The notes: generated from the sequence alone by a model not told the origin. DNA of 64,000 bases from Roseiarcus sp963780825 (GCA_963780825.1 CAWADL010000023.1:350114-414113), one strand, 5' to 3'. Shown: positions 36,151 through 45,004, numbered from the stretch's first letter. Numbers and translations: made by a program.

Positions 36151-36902
36151 TTACTTCTTCGCGGCGGGCTTGGCCGGCGCAGCGCCGCCCTTGGCCGGAG
36201 CGGCAGCGCCGCCCTTCGCCGGCGCGGCGCCACCCTTGGCGGGCGCCGCTGCAGCAGCGGCGGGCGCGGCCTTGGCGGGGCCGCCGGAAGTCGCCGGCGC
36301 GCGGCCGCGCCTTCGGCCGCCTTCTCCTCTGGCATGACGCTCGGCGGCACGATGGTCACGATGGTCGCATCCGTCCGCGTATCGACCGGACGGCAGCCCT
36401 CGGGCAGCTTCAGATGCGAAATGTGCACGGCGTCATGGAAGTCCAGGCCGGTCAGATCGATCTCGATCGCCTCGGGAATATTTTCAGCCGGCACGAGCAG
36501 TTCCAGAGTGTGGCGCACGATATTGACCGTGCCGCCCTTCTTCACGCCGGGCGCCGCGTCGCGGTTGGTGACATGGATCGGCACCGCGGTGCGCACGCGC
36601 GAACCGGCGCGCAGCCGCAGGAAGTCGACATGCACGGGCCGGTCGGTGACGACGTCGAGCTGATAGTCGCGCGGCAGCACGCGCTCCTTGCGGCCTTCGA
36701 TTTCGAGCTCGAAGATCGACGTCAGGAAGTGCCCGGCGTAGATGTGCTTGTTGAGTTCCTTGAAGTCGACCGAAATAGGTTCCGGTTTTTCGCCGCCGCC
36801 GTAGATAACGCCGGGTACGCGGGCCTCGCGACGAACGGAGCGGGCGGCCCCCTTGCCTGTCCCGCTACGCGTCACGACCGCGAGCTGCTTGATCGCCGCC
36901 AT
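36151..36902 (-). CDS. rplY: 50S ribosomal protein L25/CTC form (one frameshift)
   Basis: This 5S rRNA-binding protein of about 249 residues has an L25 domain (residues 1-95, with R-R-E-A-R-V-P-G-V-I-Y-G-G-G), a TL5/CTC beta domain (V-D-F-L-R-L, V-K-K-G-G-T-V-N) and a low-complexity tail made of P-A-K-G-G-A-A repeats ending in K-K. A shift near 36302 moves the tail out of frame; the correct stop is TAA at 36151. The repetitive GC-rich tail is prone to sequencing error. pth lies directly downstream. Confidence 0.9.
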
Positions 36903-37828
36903 GTCGTGTGTTCCTTAAGTTGTCCCGCCTCGCCTCCAGGGGTGTCGGAAACGGCGGGAGGCGGGTCTATAATTGAAGGGCGGGCGACGGGCAAGAGGTT
37001 CGGGCGGCGTCGCAGAATATGGCCGCCGTTTTCGGCGGCCGGCGGCGAACTCGGCGCGAAACGCTCGCGGATACGGCGCGGGCCCCAGTCGTCGATATCG
37101 TCGAAACCGAGCTCGGCCAGACGTCTATGCAGATCCTCCGTGTCGAAATAGCAGCGAAAGTTTTCGCCAAGCGTCGCGGCGCGCGCGGCCATCTGCTCAT
37201 GAAAAACGCGCGTCGGGTGGTCGATCGAGTGCGGCGGATTGGCATAGTCGAAGACGATTTCGGCGCCGCCGCTGAGGCCCGCCACATAGCGCAGCAGGCT
37301 GTCCGCCACCTCGGGCGTAAGGTACGGGGTCACGCCGAGGCATACGAATACCGCGCGCCGGTTTTCGTCGAACCCCGCCGCGCTGAGCGCCCCGGTAAGC
37401 GTCTCCGCCTCGAAGTCGCACGGCGCAAAGATGAGATGCGCGGGGATCGCGATCCCGGTCGCCGCGAGCCTTCGCCGCTTTTCGTCCTGGGTTGCGGGAT
37501 GGTCGAGTTCGAAAACGCGCAGGCCTTCGAGCGGCGCGAGGCGATACCCCAGCGTGTCCAGGCCGGCCCCCAGCACGACAATTTGCCGCGCGCCCTCGTC
37601 GATCGCGCGCCGGGCCGCGTCTTCGGCGATGCGGCTGCGCAGCGCGACGAACAGGCGCAATGGCAGCAGCACGGCATGGCCGGTGTCGGCGAGGATCGCG
37701 CCAAAGTCCTTACCGAGGATGCGCACCGCGAGCGGATCAACGAACACGCTGGCGCCATCCACAAGCTGATGAGCGGCGCGAAGCCCCGCTGCGGAAATGG
37801 CGGTACGGCTAAATTGACCCTCGAGCAC
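36872..37828 (-). CDS. SAM-dependent methyltransferase, TIGR00027/PPM1-like
   Basis: This 318-residue protein resembles the leucine carboxyl methyltransferase-like family: motif I is I-V-V-L-G-A-G-L-D-T-L-G-Y-R, followed by V-F-E-L-D-H-P-A-T-Q and V-C-L-G-V-T-P-Y-L-T. The GTG at 37828 has a strong Shine-Dalgarno (GGGAGG) and gives V-L-E-G-Q-F-S-R-T-A; the ATG at 37909 lacks one. The last 40 or so residues are low in conservation and the frame overlaps the rplY start by 31 bases, so the true end may be earlier. The substrate is unknown. Confidence 0.78.
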   Translation of the reverse strand: MLEGQFSRTAISAAGLRAAHQLVDGASVFVDPLAVRILGKDFGAILADTGHAVLLPLRLFVALRSRIAEDAARRAIDEGARQIVVLGAGLDTLGYRLAPLEGLRVFELDHPATQDEKRRRLAATGIAIPAHLIFAPCDFEAETLTGALSAAGFDENRRAVFVCLGVTPYLTPEVADSLLRYVAGLSGGAEIVFDYANPPHSIDHPTRVFHEQMAARAATLGENFRCYFDTEDLHRRLAELGFDDIDDWGPRRIRERFAPSSPPAAENGGHILRRRPNLLPVARPSIIDPPPAVSDTPGGEAGQLKEHTTWRRSSSSRS

Positions 37829-38031
37829 GGCGACCTCCCTAGGAGCCCGAAACGCTGTTATAGCCCAGCGCGAGTGTGTTTGAAGCCTGCATATTAACGA
37901 AGACAACATCGTTTGAAGGGGCGAAGAGGTCCAGAAGAAACGGCCGACGCTCCACCATCCGATTGACGCCGGGTCGGACCTTTTGTCGATCCCGTTTCTT
38001 TATATGCGAGACGAACTCACGGCGGCCGCCC

Positions 38032-38340
38032 ATGTCTGACAACGACCTTGTTATGCGCATCCCCCACGGCCTTGGCGCCGCCGAAGCCAAACGGCGCATC
38101 GCCTCCGGCGTCGACACGGCGAAGAGCCAATACGGACATTATTTGCGCACGGCGGATACCGAGTGGGACGCCAATCGTATGAACTTCCGCGTGACGGCGC
38201 TTGCGCAGACGGTGCAGGGCAGTGTTGACGTCGAAGAGAGCTTTGTCGAGCTTAGAGCGCAGCTACCCCTGATGATCCGGCTGCTGGCGAAGCGGTTTGT
38301 GCCCGTCGTGAAGGGCACGGGACAGAAGCTGCTGAAGTAG
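38032..38340 (+). CDS. Polyhydroxyalkanoic acid system family protein
   Basis: This 102-residue protein has the PHA_gran_rgn pattern: L-V-M-R-I-P-H-G-L-G-A-A-E-A-K-R-R-I near the start, then F-R-V-T-A-L-A-Q-T-V-Q-G-S-V-D-V and L-P-L-M-I-R-L-L-A-K-R-F. Members are found with polyhydroxyalkanoate storage genes and may act at granules. No phaC or phasin gene is in the window. The start at 38032 follows an AT-rich leader; it appears to be a single-gene unit. Confidence 0.82.
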   Translation: MSDNDLVMRIPHGLGAAEAKRRIASGVDTAKSQYGHYLRTADTEWDANRMNFRVTALAQTVQGSVDVEESFVELRAQLPLMIRLLAKRFVPVVKGTGQKLLK

Positions 38341-38424
38341 GCTTTCTAACCGTGGCCCGACTCGGCCCCAGAACGAGCGGCGCTCTGCGGCTCCCGGCGC
38401 CCCAGCGGCGAATGTTAACATATG

Positions 38425-38440
38425 TTAACTTTAAGTTAAC
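38425..38440 (+). promoter_or_regulatory. CtrA box upstream of the 38493 gene
   Basis: TTAA-CTTTAAG-TTAAC fits the CtrA consensus TTAA-N7-TTAAC exactly. A further TTAAC half lies at 38415. A TACAAT at 38453-38458 could serve as -10, with the box over the -35 region, the usual place for CtrA activation. Confidence 0.6.
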
Positions 38441-38492
38441 CCGATTTTATCGTACAATCACACTGCGGCTTGTTGCCCTTTTGGGATAAAAG

Positions 38493-38807
38493 ATGCGCCA
38501 CAATGAAGAATTGATATCGCGCCTCGGCAGTCTTCGCAGAACCGTCGTAAATATTAAGGAAATAACGGGCTTGATGGGTTTGCAGACGCAAGTGTCCTTG
38601 TTGGAAAATGACCATCATGAAGTGCGTTCGCAATGGACAGCTTTGGCATTGGAGTTGTCTCATATGTCGTTTTTGGCTGACAATGTGCTCAATAAAGTCG
38701 ATTATGCCAAAAATAGAGAAAGGCTGGTCAATGTAGGCGGCGCCAACATTGGCATCGACGCTGGCTTGATATGGGAGGCCGATACTAATCGCGGGGGCAG
38801 GTGTTGA
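38493..38807 (+). CDS. Hypothetical protein behind a CtrA box
   Basis: This 104-residue protein has no family I recognise. It appears mostly helical and soluble, with L-I-S-R-L-G-S-L-R-R-T-V, L-Q-T-Q-V-S-L-L-E-N-D-H-H-E-V and a hydrophobic centre (W-T-A-L-A-L-E-L-S-H-M-S-F-L-A). Its codon use is clearly less GC-rich than its neighbours, which suggests acquired or rapidly evolving DNA. The C-terminal R-G-G-R-C is unusual. An upstream CtrA box and -10-like element support that the gene is real. Confidence 0.55.
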   Translation: MRHNEELISRLGSLRRTVVNIKEITGLMGLQTQVSLLENDHHEVRSQWTALALELSHMSFLADNVLNKVDYAKNRERLVNVGGANIGIDAGLIWEADTNRGGRC

Positions 38808-38918
38808 GCGGCCTCAAATGACTACACCCCGCGACGCGGTACGTACGCTGATCACTCGCTCCCTTGATCTGCAGCGAGCAAAGCCAGCAACCTCGTTGCC
38901 CTACGCTCGATTGCTGAA

Positions 38919-41246
38919 CTAAGCCGCGGAAGCCCGCGCCAAACGGACGCCCTCTTCGGCGCTCTGCTCTGTCGCGCTCGGTCCGGTCCACCGCGGCAGA
39001 GCTGGACTGCTCAACGTGATGCGGAGAGAGAAGCCACCAGGGCGTTGCCCCCACAAAGTGTCGGGCAGAGGAGCCCGGCCGGAAGTCCAGCGCCAATACC
39101 TGTGGCTGTTCCGCTCGACGTCATGGAAGCCGACGCCAAGCCGCGGATCGTCGAGCGCGATCGCCTGAACCGAACCCGCTCCGTCGTCTACAAACAACCC
39201 CTCCAGACAAACCCCAAGACGGCGGATGTCCGGCGCACCGCCGACATCGATCGGCCGTACGGCATCAGACACAAGGCGAACATCGCGCGCGCCGCCGGGA
39301 ACCGAAAACTGAACGGTCAGGTCGCTGATCGCCGGGTCAATCCGCACGCCATCGACGACAAGATGCAAGTCCGCGATCGGATCGCGCGTTTCGAGCCTCC
39401 AACCCAACGATTTCGCGCGCGCGCTGATTTGCGACCGCGCGACTTCGACAAGCACGCCGTCAGCGTGGAAGGGGCGGCAAAAATCGGCGTGATCAGGCTT
39501 GCCGTCCGGCACGGCGTCGAACTTCACGATGCCGCTTTCGACGAAGAAGCTTCGGTTGTTCCACTCGAAATAGCTCTCGGCGGGCAGGTTCTCGGCGAGC
39601 AGAACGTCGTGGCTGTCGAGCTCGACATGCCAGTACGTCACCGTGTCGACATCCATCTGCCGAATGGTCGATCCGTTGATCAAGCTCGATGCGGGGATCA
39701 GCACCTCGCCGAGCATGTCGAGACAGATCGCATGGCCGGGCGAGACCCAGAGATCGCGCGCCGGCTTGTTCTCACCCAGCGCCTGCGCCGCGATCCGCAC
39801 CGGCATGACTTCGCTCGAGCGCGGATGGCGGCGCGGGTCGAGCGTGCGATGACCGATCCACTTGATCGGGCGGCGCTCGCCAGAGGCGACGACGACGAGA
39901 TCGCCGATCGCGAGATGCTCGACCGCGATATCCCCGCGCACGGTGCGAATGAGCGTGCCTGAGGCGTAGCACACGGCGGAAGGCGCGAAGGCGACGCCGC
40001 GGATGTTGGTGTCGGGCGCTGCGGTCATCAGCGTGGTGAAGGACTCGCCAACCGCCTTCGTGGTTGCGGCCAGGGTGTCGTTGATTCCGTACAGGTAGGT
40101 TTGGTCGAGATCCCCGATCGTGGAGTTGGTGGCGTAGAGGGTTACGGTCCCGTCCGTGTTGACCTTACCGGTCAGCCCAACCAGGCCGGTGCTGCCACTG
40201 GCGGACGAGTTGTCGACCAGGTTCAACCCAGCCGATACGGTATAGTCCAGATTCCAGGTCCCACCGCTAAGGGTCCATTTCTGCAGGCCGCCGTCGCCAA
40301 GCCCCGCTTTTTCAGCCTTCCCGCCCTTCGGCTGCCCTCCGTCAGCGACGTAGAGCGTAGTGGAGTTGGCGAAGAAATAGTTCTCGGGGCTGAGATAGAC
40401 GTTGTTACCGATCCGCGAATCATTGACGCCGTTTGCCTGCGCCGCTGTTAGTGACGCGATGTCCTGGGTGATGTTGGCGAGGATTGTCGGGGTCGCGGCG
40501 GAGGTCGGTTCGCCGTTGTACTCGGAGATGTTGTCGGTCTGGTTGCCGCCCGCATCGGTAGATACATACAGATTTCCGTTGTATATCTCCGCGGAGCGAT
40601 TGGCGGTGGTCGTGTTGATGGCGGTTGCCTGGGTGGCGCCGTCCTGGACGTAGTATAGGCCCTCCGTCGGGTCTCCATTCGATGCGCCCTGGCCGGCGAC
40701 ATAGAAGGACGATCCGTCGACCGTGGCGACGCTGCGCGGGTTATTCTCGTTGTCGATGTTGAAGAGAGCGGTCGAGGTGTCGACCGTGCCGTCGAAGCGG
40801 ATGTCGGCAATGACGCGCGCCACGGCCGTGTCCCCGGCGGGCGCGCCATTGGCGCCGCCGGTCGGCACAGAATAGGTTTGCGCGAGCGCAGAGTTACCGT
40901 AGATGCCGCCGGGCTGCTTGACGCCGAGTCCGGCCTCGGCGGCGTTGTAGGTTGCTGCGTTGATCCCGTAGCCGGCGATGGTCAGCGACTGGCCGTCGGC
41001 TGACAGCTCCAGCGTCCCTTCCGATGACGACCCGTATTCGCCGGAGATGATGTTCTCGGTGACGCCGTTGACGGTCGTGGCGGTCTGCGGCAGGACCAGG
41101 TCGCCGACCACGGCGCCCGACGTAGTGACCTCTTCGAGGGTGATCGGCGAGCCTTGATTGTCGGTGTAGGTGGTGGAGTCGCCCGGGGCGCCATCTCCGT
41201 AGACGCTGAGCACCAGATCGCCAGGAGTGAACTCAAAATTCGCCAA
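38919..41246 (-). CDS. Large Hint-domain protein with propeller-like N-terminal region
   Basis: The product has 775 residues. The first 430 are rich in Gly, Thr, Asn and Asp with recurring short strands (L-V-L-S-V-Y-G-D-G, F-Y-V-A-G-Q-G, L-Y-V-S-T-D-A-G-G, L-Y-V-A-D-G-G), like a secreted beta-propeller. Then V-C-Y-A-S-G-T-L-I-R-T opens a Hint autoprocessing domain, with V-E-H-L-A-I-G-D, R-P-I-K-W-I-G-H-R and S-P-G-H-A-I-C. The TTG at 41246 (ribosome site GAGGTGG) gives the start A-N-F-E-F-T-P-G-D-L. No signal peptide is seen, so export would use another route. Lower GC and a CtrA box upstream stand out. Confidence 0.75.
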   Translation of the reverse strand: MANFEFTPGDLVLSVYGDGAPGDSTTYTDNQGSPITLEEVTTSGAVVGDLVLPQTATTVNGVTENIISGEYGSSSEGTLELSADGQSLTIAGYGINAATYNAAEAGLGVKQPGGIYGNSALAQTYSVPTGGANGAPAGDTAVARVIADIRFDGTVDTSTALFNIDNENNPRSVATVDGSSFYVAGQGASNGDPTEGLYYVQDGATQATAINTTTANRSAEIYNGNLYVSTDAGGNQTDNISEYNGEPTSAATPTILANITQDIASLTAAQANGVNDSRIGNNVYLSPENYFFANSTTLYVADGGQPKGGKAEKAGLGDGGLQKWTLSGGTWNLDYTVSAGLNLVDNSSASGSTGLVGLTGKVNTDGTVTLYATNSTIGDLDQTYLYGINDTLAATTKAVGESFTTLMTAAPDTNIRGVAFAPSAVCYASGTLIRTVRGDIAVEHLAIGDLVVVASGERRPIKWIGHRTLDPRRHPRSSEVMPVRIAAQALGENKPARDLWVSPGHAICLDMLGEVLIPASSLINGSTIRQMDVDTVTYWHVELDSHDVLLAENLPAESYFEWNNRSFFVESGIVKFDAVPDGKPDHADFCRPFHADGVLVEVARSQISARAKSLGWRLETRDPIADLHLVVDGVRIDPAISDLTVQFSVPGGARDVRLVSDAVRPIDVGGAPDIRRLGVCLEGLFVDDGAGSVQAIALDDPRLGVGFHDVERNSHRYWRWTSGRAPLPDTLWGQRPGGFSLRITLSSPALPRWTGPSATEQSAEEGVRLARASAA

Positions 41247-41264
41247 GACCCACCTCAATAGACG

Positions 41265-41280
41265 TTAACCGTCCGTTAAC
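41265..41280. promoter_or_regulatory. CtrA box between the Hint gene and a small secreted protein gene
   Basis: TTAA-CCGTCCG-TTAAC reads as TTAA-N7-TTAAC on both strands. It lies 19 bases from the Hint gene start and 92 bases from the gene on the other side, so the controlled gene is uncertain. Confidence 0.6.
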
Positions 41281-41371
41281 ATCCGCCTATGACGGTTTGT
41301 GTACTAATGGCAATTGACAATATTTTGAAAACTTGGCGGTAAACTCAGAATTACTGAAGGATCTGGTTCAT

Positions 41372-41620
41372 ATGTCCCCGAAAACTTTGCTCGTCTGCGT
41401 ATTCGCGGCTGGTTTTATTGCTCCTGCGGCCGAGGCCGAGGTGCGTTTCGGGCACAATGTCTATGTCGGCGGGCACGACGTTTCTCATCAAACGTTCAAC
41501 CGCCATCGCCGCGGGGCGTTTTATCTTTACAACCAGCAGCCGCACCCGGCGGGATGCGCCTGGCGAGCGAATGACGACGGCTCGCGGACCAAGGTGTGTC
41601 GGTTCAAGACATTGCATTGA
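41372..41620 (+). CDS. Small secreted protein of unknown function
   Basis: This 82-residue precursor has a signal peptide M-S-P-K-T-L-L-V-C-V-F-A-A-G-F-I and likely cleavage after A-A-E-A. The mature part is rich in aromatic and basic residues (F-G-H-N-V-Y-V-G-G-H-D-V-S, F-Y-L-Y-N-Q-Q-P-H-P) with two cysteines (G-C-A-W-R, V-C-R-F-K) that could pair. I recognise it only as a Hyphomicrobiales-type hypothetical. An ATG 39 bases upstream would destroy the signal peptide start and is not preferred. Confidence 0.65.
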   Translation: MSPKTLLVCVFAAGFIAPAAEAEVRFGHNVYVGGHDVSHQTFNRHRRGAFYLYNQQPHPAGCAWRANDDGSRTKVCRFKTLH

Positions 41621-41641
41621 CGCGCACCCGCAGCGCGCCGC

Positions 41642-42098
41642 TCAAAACTCTACCTCAGGGTCAACCAGCCGATGCAGCCGGTCGGCCGCCGCGCAGGCAA
41701 AGCGCAGCAGCACCGCGCGCCGCGTCGCCGGCGCCAAAGCTCTCGGCTCGGGCTCGCGCAGGATCGCCGCGCCGAACCGATCCGCCAGGATCAGCCCCGC
41801 CTCCTCCGGCATAATGTCGACCGGCGTATCCTCGGAGATCGCGAAATACAGCCGGTCGCAATGGGCGGCGTAATCGCGCCACTTTCGGTCGGCGCGGAAA
41901 TCGGCGATCGAGGATTTGATCTCGACGATCAGGATCGAGCCGTCGCGGCCCGAGCGCGACGAGATCGGCGCGCCGGCCGTCCCCTAGCGGCAGTTCGGTG
42001 ACGGTCGAATAGCCGAGCGCGCGCAAAAGCCGCCGCGCGCCGCGGGCGATGGCGAGCGCGGTTTCCGATTGCCGGCCGTCGATCAGCGTTCCGTTCAC
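41642..42098 (-). CDS. mmcB: MmcB family DNA repair protein (one frameshift)
   Basis: MmcB is an alphaproteobacterial PD-(D/E)xK nuclease-like protein of the SOS and DNA damage response. The 151-residue product begins with a GTG (N-G-T-L-I-D-G-R) and has T-E-L-P-L-G-D-G-R-R-A-D-L-V-A-L. After a shift near 41950 it continues V-E-I-K-S-S-I-A-D-F-R-A-D-R-K-W and Y-F-A-I-S-E-D-T-P-V-D, where E-I-K is the catalytic element. The GTG overlaps the stop of the GMC oxidoreductase (GTGA). Confidence 0.85.
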
Positions 42099-43705
42099 GC
42101 CGCTTTCGCGTCCTCCAAAATCATCGCCGCCGCCTTCTCCGCGATCATCAGGGTCGGCGAGTTGGTGTTGCCCGAGGTGATGCGCGGCATGACCGAAGCA
42201 TCGGCGATCCGCAAGCCCGCCAGGCCGCGCACGCGCAGGCGCCCGTCGACGACGGCCTGCGGATCGTCGGCGCGGCCCATCTGGCAGGTGGCGACGGGGT
42301 GGAAGATCGTCGTGCCGATGTCGCCGGCGGCCTGCGCGAGCTCGGCTTCGCTGGCCTTCTCCGCGCCCGGCAGATATTCGTGCGGGCCGTAGCGCGCCAG
42401 CGAAGGCGCGGCGGCGATGCGGCGGGCGAGGCGGATCGAAATCGGCGGCGACGCGGCGGTCCTCCTCCTCGCTGAGATAGTTTGGTTGGATGATCGGGCG
42501 GCTCGAGCGGATCGCGACTGGCCGCGTGGACGAAGCCGCGGCTCGCCGGCCGCAGGTTGCAGACGCTGAGCGTGATGGCGGGAAAGATGTGCAGCGGGAT
42601 CGCCGAACTTGTCCAACGAAAGCGGCTGCACGTGGAATTCGAGGTTGGCCGTCTCATAGTCGGTTGAGGATTTGGCGAAGATGCCGAGTTGCGAGGGCGC
42701 CATGGTGAGCGGCCCGCGACGGTTGAGCGCGTAGTCGATCCCCATCCAGGCGCGTTTGCGCAAGGATTGGAACTCGACGTTGAGCGTGCGCGCGCCTTCT
42801 ATCCGGAAGATGGTGCGCAGTTGCAGATGATCCTGCAAATTCTCGCCGACGCCGGCGAGCGCGTGCTGAACATCGACGCCGATATTTGTGAGGATCTCCG
42901 GCCGGCCGACGCCGGAGAGTTCGAGCAAATGCGGGGTGCCGATCGCGCCGGCCGTCATCACGGTTTCTCGCGCTTTGGCCGCGACGACCGCGCCGCCAGC
43001 CTCGTATTCGACGCCGACGACTTTGCCGCCCTCAAATAATAGGCGACGTGCGTGCGCGCCGGTGACCAGCCGCAGGTTGGGGCGGCGCAACACCGGCTTC
43101 AGGAACGCCTTCGCGGCGCTGACGCGAAGGCCGCGTCTTTGATTGACCTCGAAATAGTCGGAGCCTTCGTTGTCGCCGAGATTGAAGTCGTTGATCTTGG
43201 GGATGCCGACTTCCGCCGCCGCGTCGCGCACGGCATCGAGAATGTCCCAGGCGATGCGCGGCCGCTCGATGCGCCACTCGCCGCCGGCGCCATGTAAGTC
43301 GCGCTCGCCCGCCCAATGATCCTCGTGCTTGCGAAAGAACGGCAGCACGTCGTCCCAGCCCCAGCCTTCGAGGCCGAGCTGGCGCCAGCCGTCATAGTCG
43401 CGCGCCTGGCCGCGCATGTAGATCATACCGTTGATGGCGGAGCAGCCGCCGATGACGCGGCCTCGTGGATAGGCGATGTCGCGCCCATTGAGGCCAGGCT
43501 GCGGCGCGGTTCGAAAGCGCCAGTCTGCCCGCGGGTTGCCGATCGCGTAGAGATAGCCGACGGGGACGTGCAACCAGATCCAGTTGTCCTTACCGCCGGC
43601 TTCCAACAAGAGCACCTTGTTGGCGGGGTTGGCGCTGAGGCGATTGGCCATCAGACAACCTGCGGACCCCGCTCCGACGACGATGTAATCGTAGCTCTCG
43701 CTCAT
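42095..43705 (-). CDS. GMC family FAD oxidoreductase (compensating frameshifts)
   Basis: This 536-residue choline-dehydrogenase-like enzyme has the FAD site Y-I-V-V-G-A-G-S-A-G-C-L-M-A-N-R at the N-terminus, GMC signature 1 (Y-P-R-G-R-V-I-G-G-C-S-A-I-N-G-M), signature 2 (G-A-I-G-T-P-H-L-L-E-L-S-G-V-G), and the catalytic His/Asn ends (H-P-V-A-T-C-Q-M-G, N-T-N-S-P-T-L-M-I-A-E-K-A). Between 42440 and 42600 the main frame reads nonsense while a neighbouring frame carries H-I-F-P-A-I-T-L-S-V-C-N-L-R-P; three indels that cancel explain this. The ATG overlaps the dppF stop (ATGA), tying the enzyme to the transporter. Confidence 0.85.
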   Translation of the reverse strand: MSESYDYIVVGAGSAGCLMANRLSANPANKVLLLEAGGKDNWIWLHVPVGYLYAIGNPRADWRFRTAPQPGLNGRDIAYPRGRVIGGCSAINGMIYMRGQARDYDGWRQLGLEGWGWDDVLPFFRKHEDHWAGERDLHGAGGEWRIERPRIAWDILDAVRDAAAEVGIPKINDFNLGDNEGSDYFEVNQRRGLRVSAAKAFLKPVLRRPNLRLVTGAHARRLLFEGGKVVGVEYEAGGAVVAAKARETVMTAGAIGTPHLLELSGVGRPEILTNIGVDVQHALAGVGENLQDHLQLRTIFRIEGARTLNVEFQSLRKRAWMGIDYALNRRGPLTMAPSQLGIFAKSSTDYETANLEFHVQPLSLDKFGDPAAHLSRHHAQRLQPAAGEPRLRPRGQSRSARAARSSNQTISARRRTAASPPISIRLARRIAAAPSLARYGPHEYLPGAEKASEAELAQAAGDIGTTIFHPVATCQMGRADDPQAVVDGRLRVRGLAGLRIADASVMPRITSGNTNSPTLMIAEKAAAMILEDAKAA

Positions 43706-44664
43706 CCCTCGACCGCCCAGCACGCAACCTCGCGACTTTGTTTGAGGGTAAGCGCCGGCGCCTCGCGCCGGCAAATATCGCGCACCAGCGGGCAGCGCGG
43801 ATGGAACGCGCAGCCCGGGGGCGGGTCGATGGGGGAGGGCGGCTCGCCAATTACAGGCGCCCGCGTCTTGACCGCGTTCGGGTCCGCGATCGGCGTCGCC
43901 GCCATCAAGGCGCGCGTGTACGGGTGTTGCGGGTCTTCAAATATGGCCGCTTTGTCGCCGATCTCGACGACTCGGCCGAGATAGATCACCATCACCTCGT
44001 CGGCGATGTGTCGCACCACCGATAGATCGTGCGAGACGAAGACATAGGCGAGCTGCAAAGTTTCCTGGAGTTCAGCGAGCAGGTTCAGAACTTGCGCGCG
44101 GATGGAGATGTCGAGCGCGGAGACTGGCTCGTCGAGCACGAGGATTTTTGGTTTCAACATCAGCGCGCGCGCCACGGCGATGCGTTGGCGCTGGCCGCCG
44201 GAGAACATGTGAGGATAGCGTTGGTAGAATTCCTCGCGCAGGCCTACCTCGCGCATCGCGGCGATCGCGGCGTCCTTGCGCTGCGGGGCGCTCAGGTTGG
44301 TGTTGACCAGCAGCGGCTCTTCGAGCGCCTTGCCGATCTTCTGGCGCGGGTTGAGCGAGCCGTAGGGGTTCTGGAACACGATTTGGATGTCGCGGCGCAG
44401 GGCGCGGCGGCGGGTGGCGTCGACTTTGGCTACGTCCTCACCCTCGATGTGTAGCTCGCCGCGGGTTGGCGTTTCGATGAGGGTCAAGAGCCGCGCGAGC
44501 GTCGATTTGCCGGAGCCGGATTCGCCGACGACGGCCAGAGTGCGGCCGGGCTCCAGCGAGAAGGAAACATCCTGCAACGCCTTGACGCTCGCATGCGCGC
44601 CAAACAAGCCGCGTGAGATCGGATATTCGCGGCTCAGGCCGCGCGCTTCCAGGAGCGCGCTCAT
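43702..44664 (-). CDS. dppF: Oligopeptide/dipeptide ABC transporter ATPase (DppF-like)
   Basis: This 320-residue ATPase energises the importer. Visible motifs are Walker A G-E-S-G-S-G-K-S, Q-loop V-F-Q-N-P-Y-G-S-L-N-P, signature F-S-G-G-Q-R-Q-R, Walker B I-L-V-L-D-E-P-V-S-A-L-D and switch His in V-S-H-D-L-S. The C-terminal oligopeptide-family extension has cysteines in G-C-A-F-H-P-R-C-P-L and D-I-C-R-R. It is separated from dppD by nested repeats R1/R2 and is coupled to the GMC gene. Confidence 0.92.
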   Translation of the reverse strand: MSALLEARGLSREYPISRGLFGAHASVKALQDVSFSLEPGRTLAVVGESGSGKSTLARLLTLIETPTRGELHIEGEDVAKVDATRRRALRRDIQIVFQNPYGSLNPRQKIGKALEEPLLVNTNLSAPQRKDAAIAAMREVGLREEFYQRYPHMFSGGQRQRIAVARALMLKPKILVLDEPVSALDISIRAQVLNLLAELQETLQLAYVFVSHDLSVVRHIADEVMVIYLGRVVEIGDKAAIFEDPQHPYTRALMAATPIADPNAVKTRAPVIGEPPSPIDPPPGCAFHPRCPLVRDICRREAPALTLKQSREVACWAVEG

Positions 44665-44703
44665 GCCGGCGGCTTGATTGATAAGATGCCCCGACGCCGC
44701 CGC

Positions 44704-45004
44704 TCTCCCTCCCCCCTTGTGGGGGAGGGCCGGGGAGGGGGGTAGCCGCGAGGGCCGCGCTTTCCGGAGTAACTGCCGATCAAATTGGATCGCGTGCTGT
44801 CATCCCCGCGAAAGCGGGGATCCAGAGGCGGCCGCACGTCGTGTGGCCAACGCGCTGAAGCGCACGTCGTATAGCCCCTGGATCCCCGCTTTCGCGGGGA
44901 TGACAGGAAGGCGGGGGATTCGATCCGCTCGGATTGCGCTCCAGAGACCGGCGGCCAGGCCGAACCGCCCCCCTCCCTAACCCTCCCCCACAAGGGGGGA
45001 GGGG
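44704..45004. repeat. Family R1 element with a nested, inverted family R2 element
   Basis: R1 arms lie at 44704-44742 and about 44966-45004. A complete R2 element (44799-44904), in opposite orientation to the other three R2 copies, lies inside. The pair fills the dppD-dppF junction. Confidence 0.85.

Noticed and set aside
38919..41246. Intein inside a host protein
   Set aside because: The Hint motifs lack the C-terminal intein splice junction and the flanking halves do not form a known host protein; a Hint autoprocessing domain fits better.
13967..44904. R2 repeats as a CRISPR array or phage remnant
   Set aside because: Copies are singly dispersed, about 105 bases long and palindromic, with no regular spacers and no cas or phage genes nearby.
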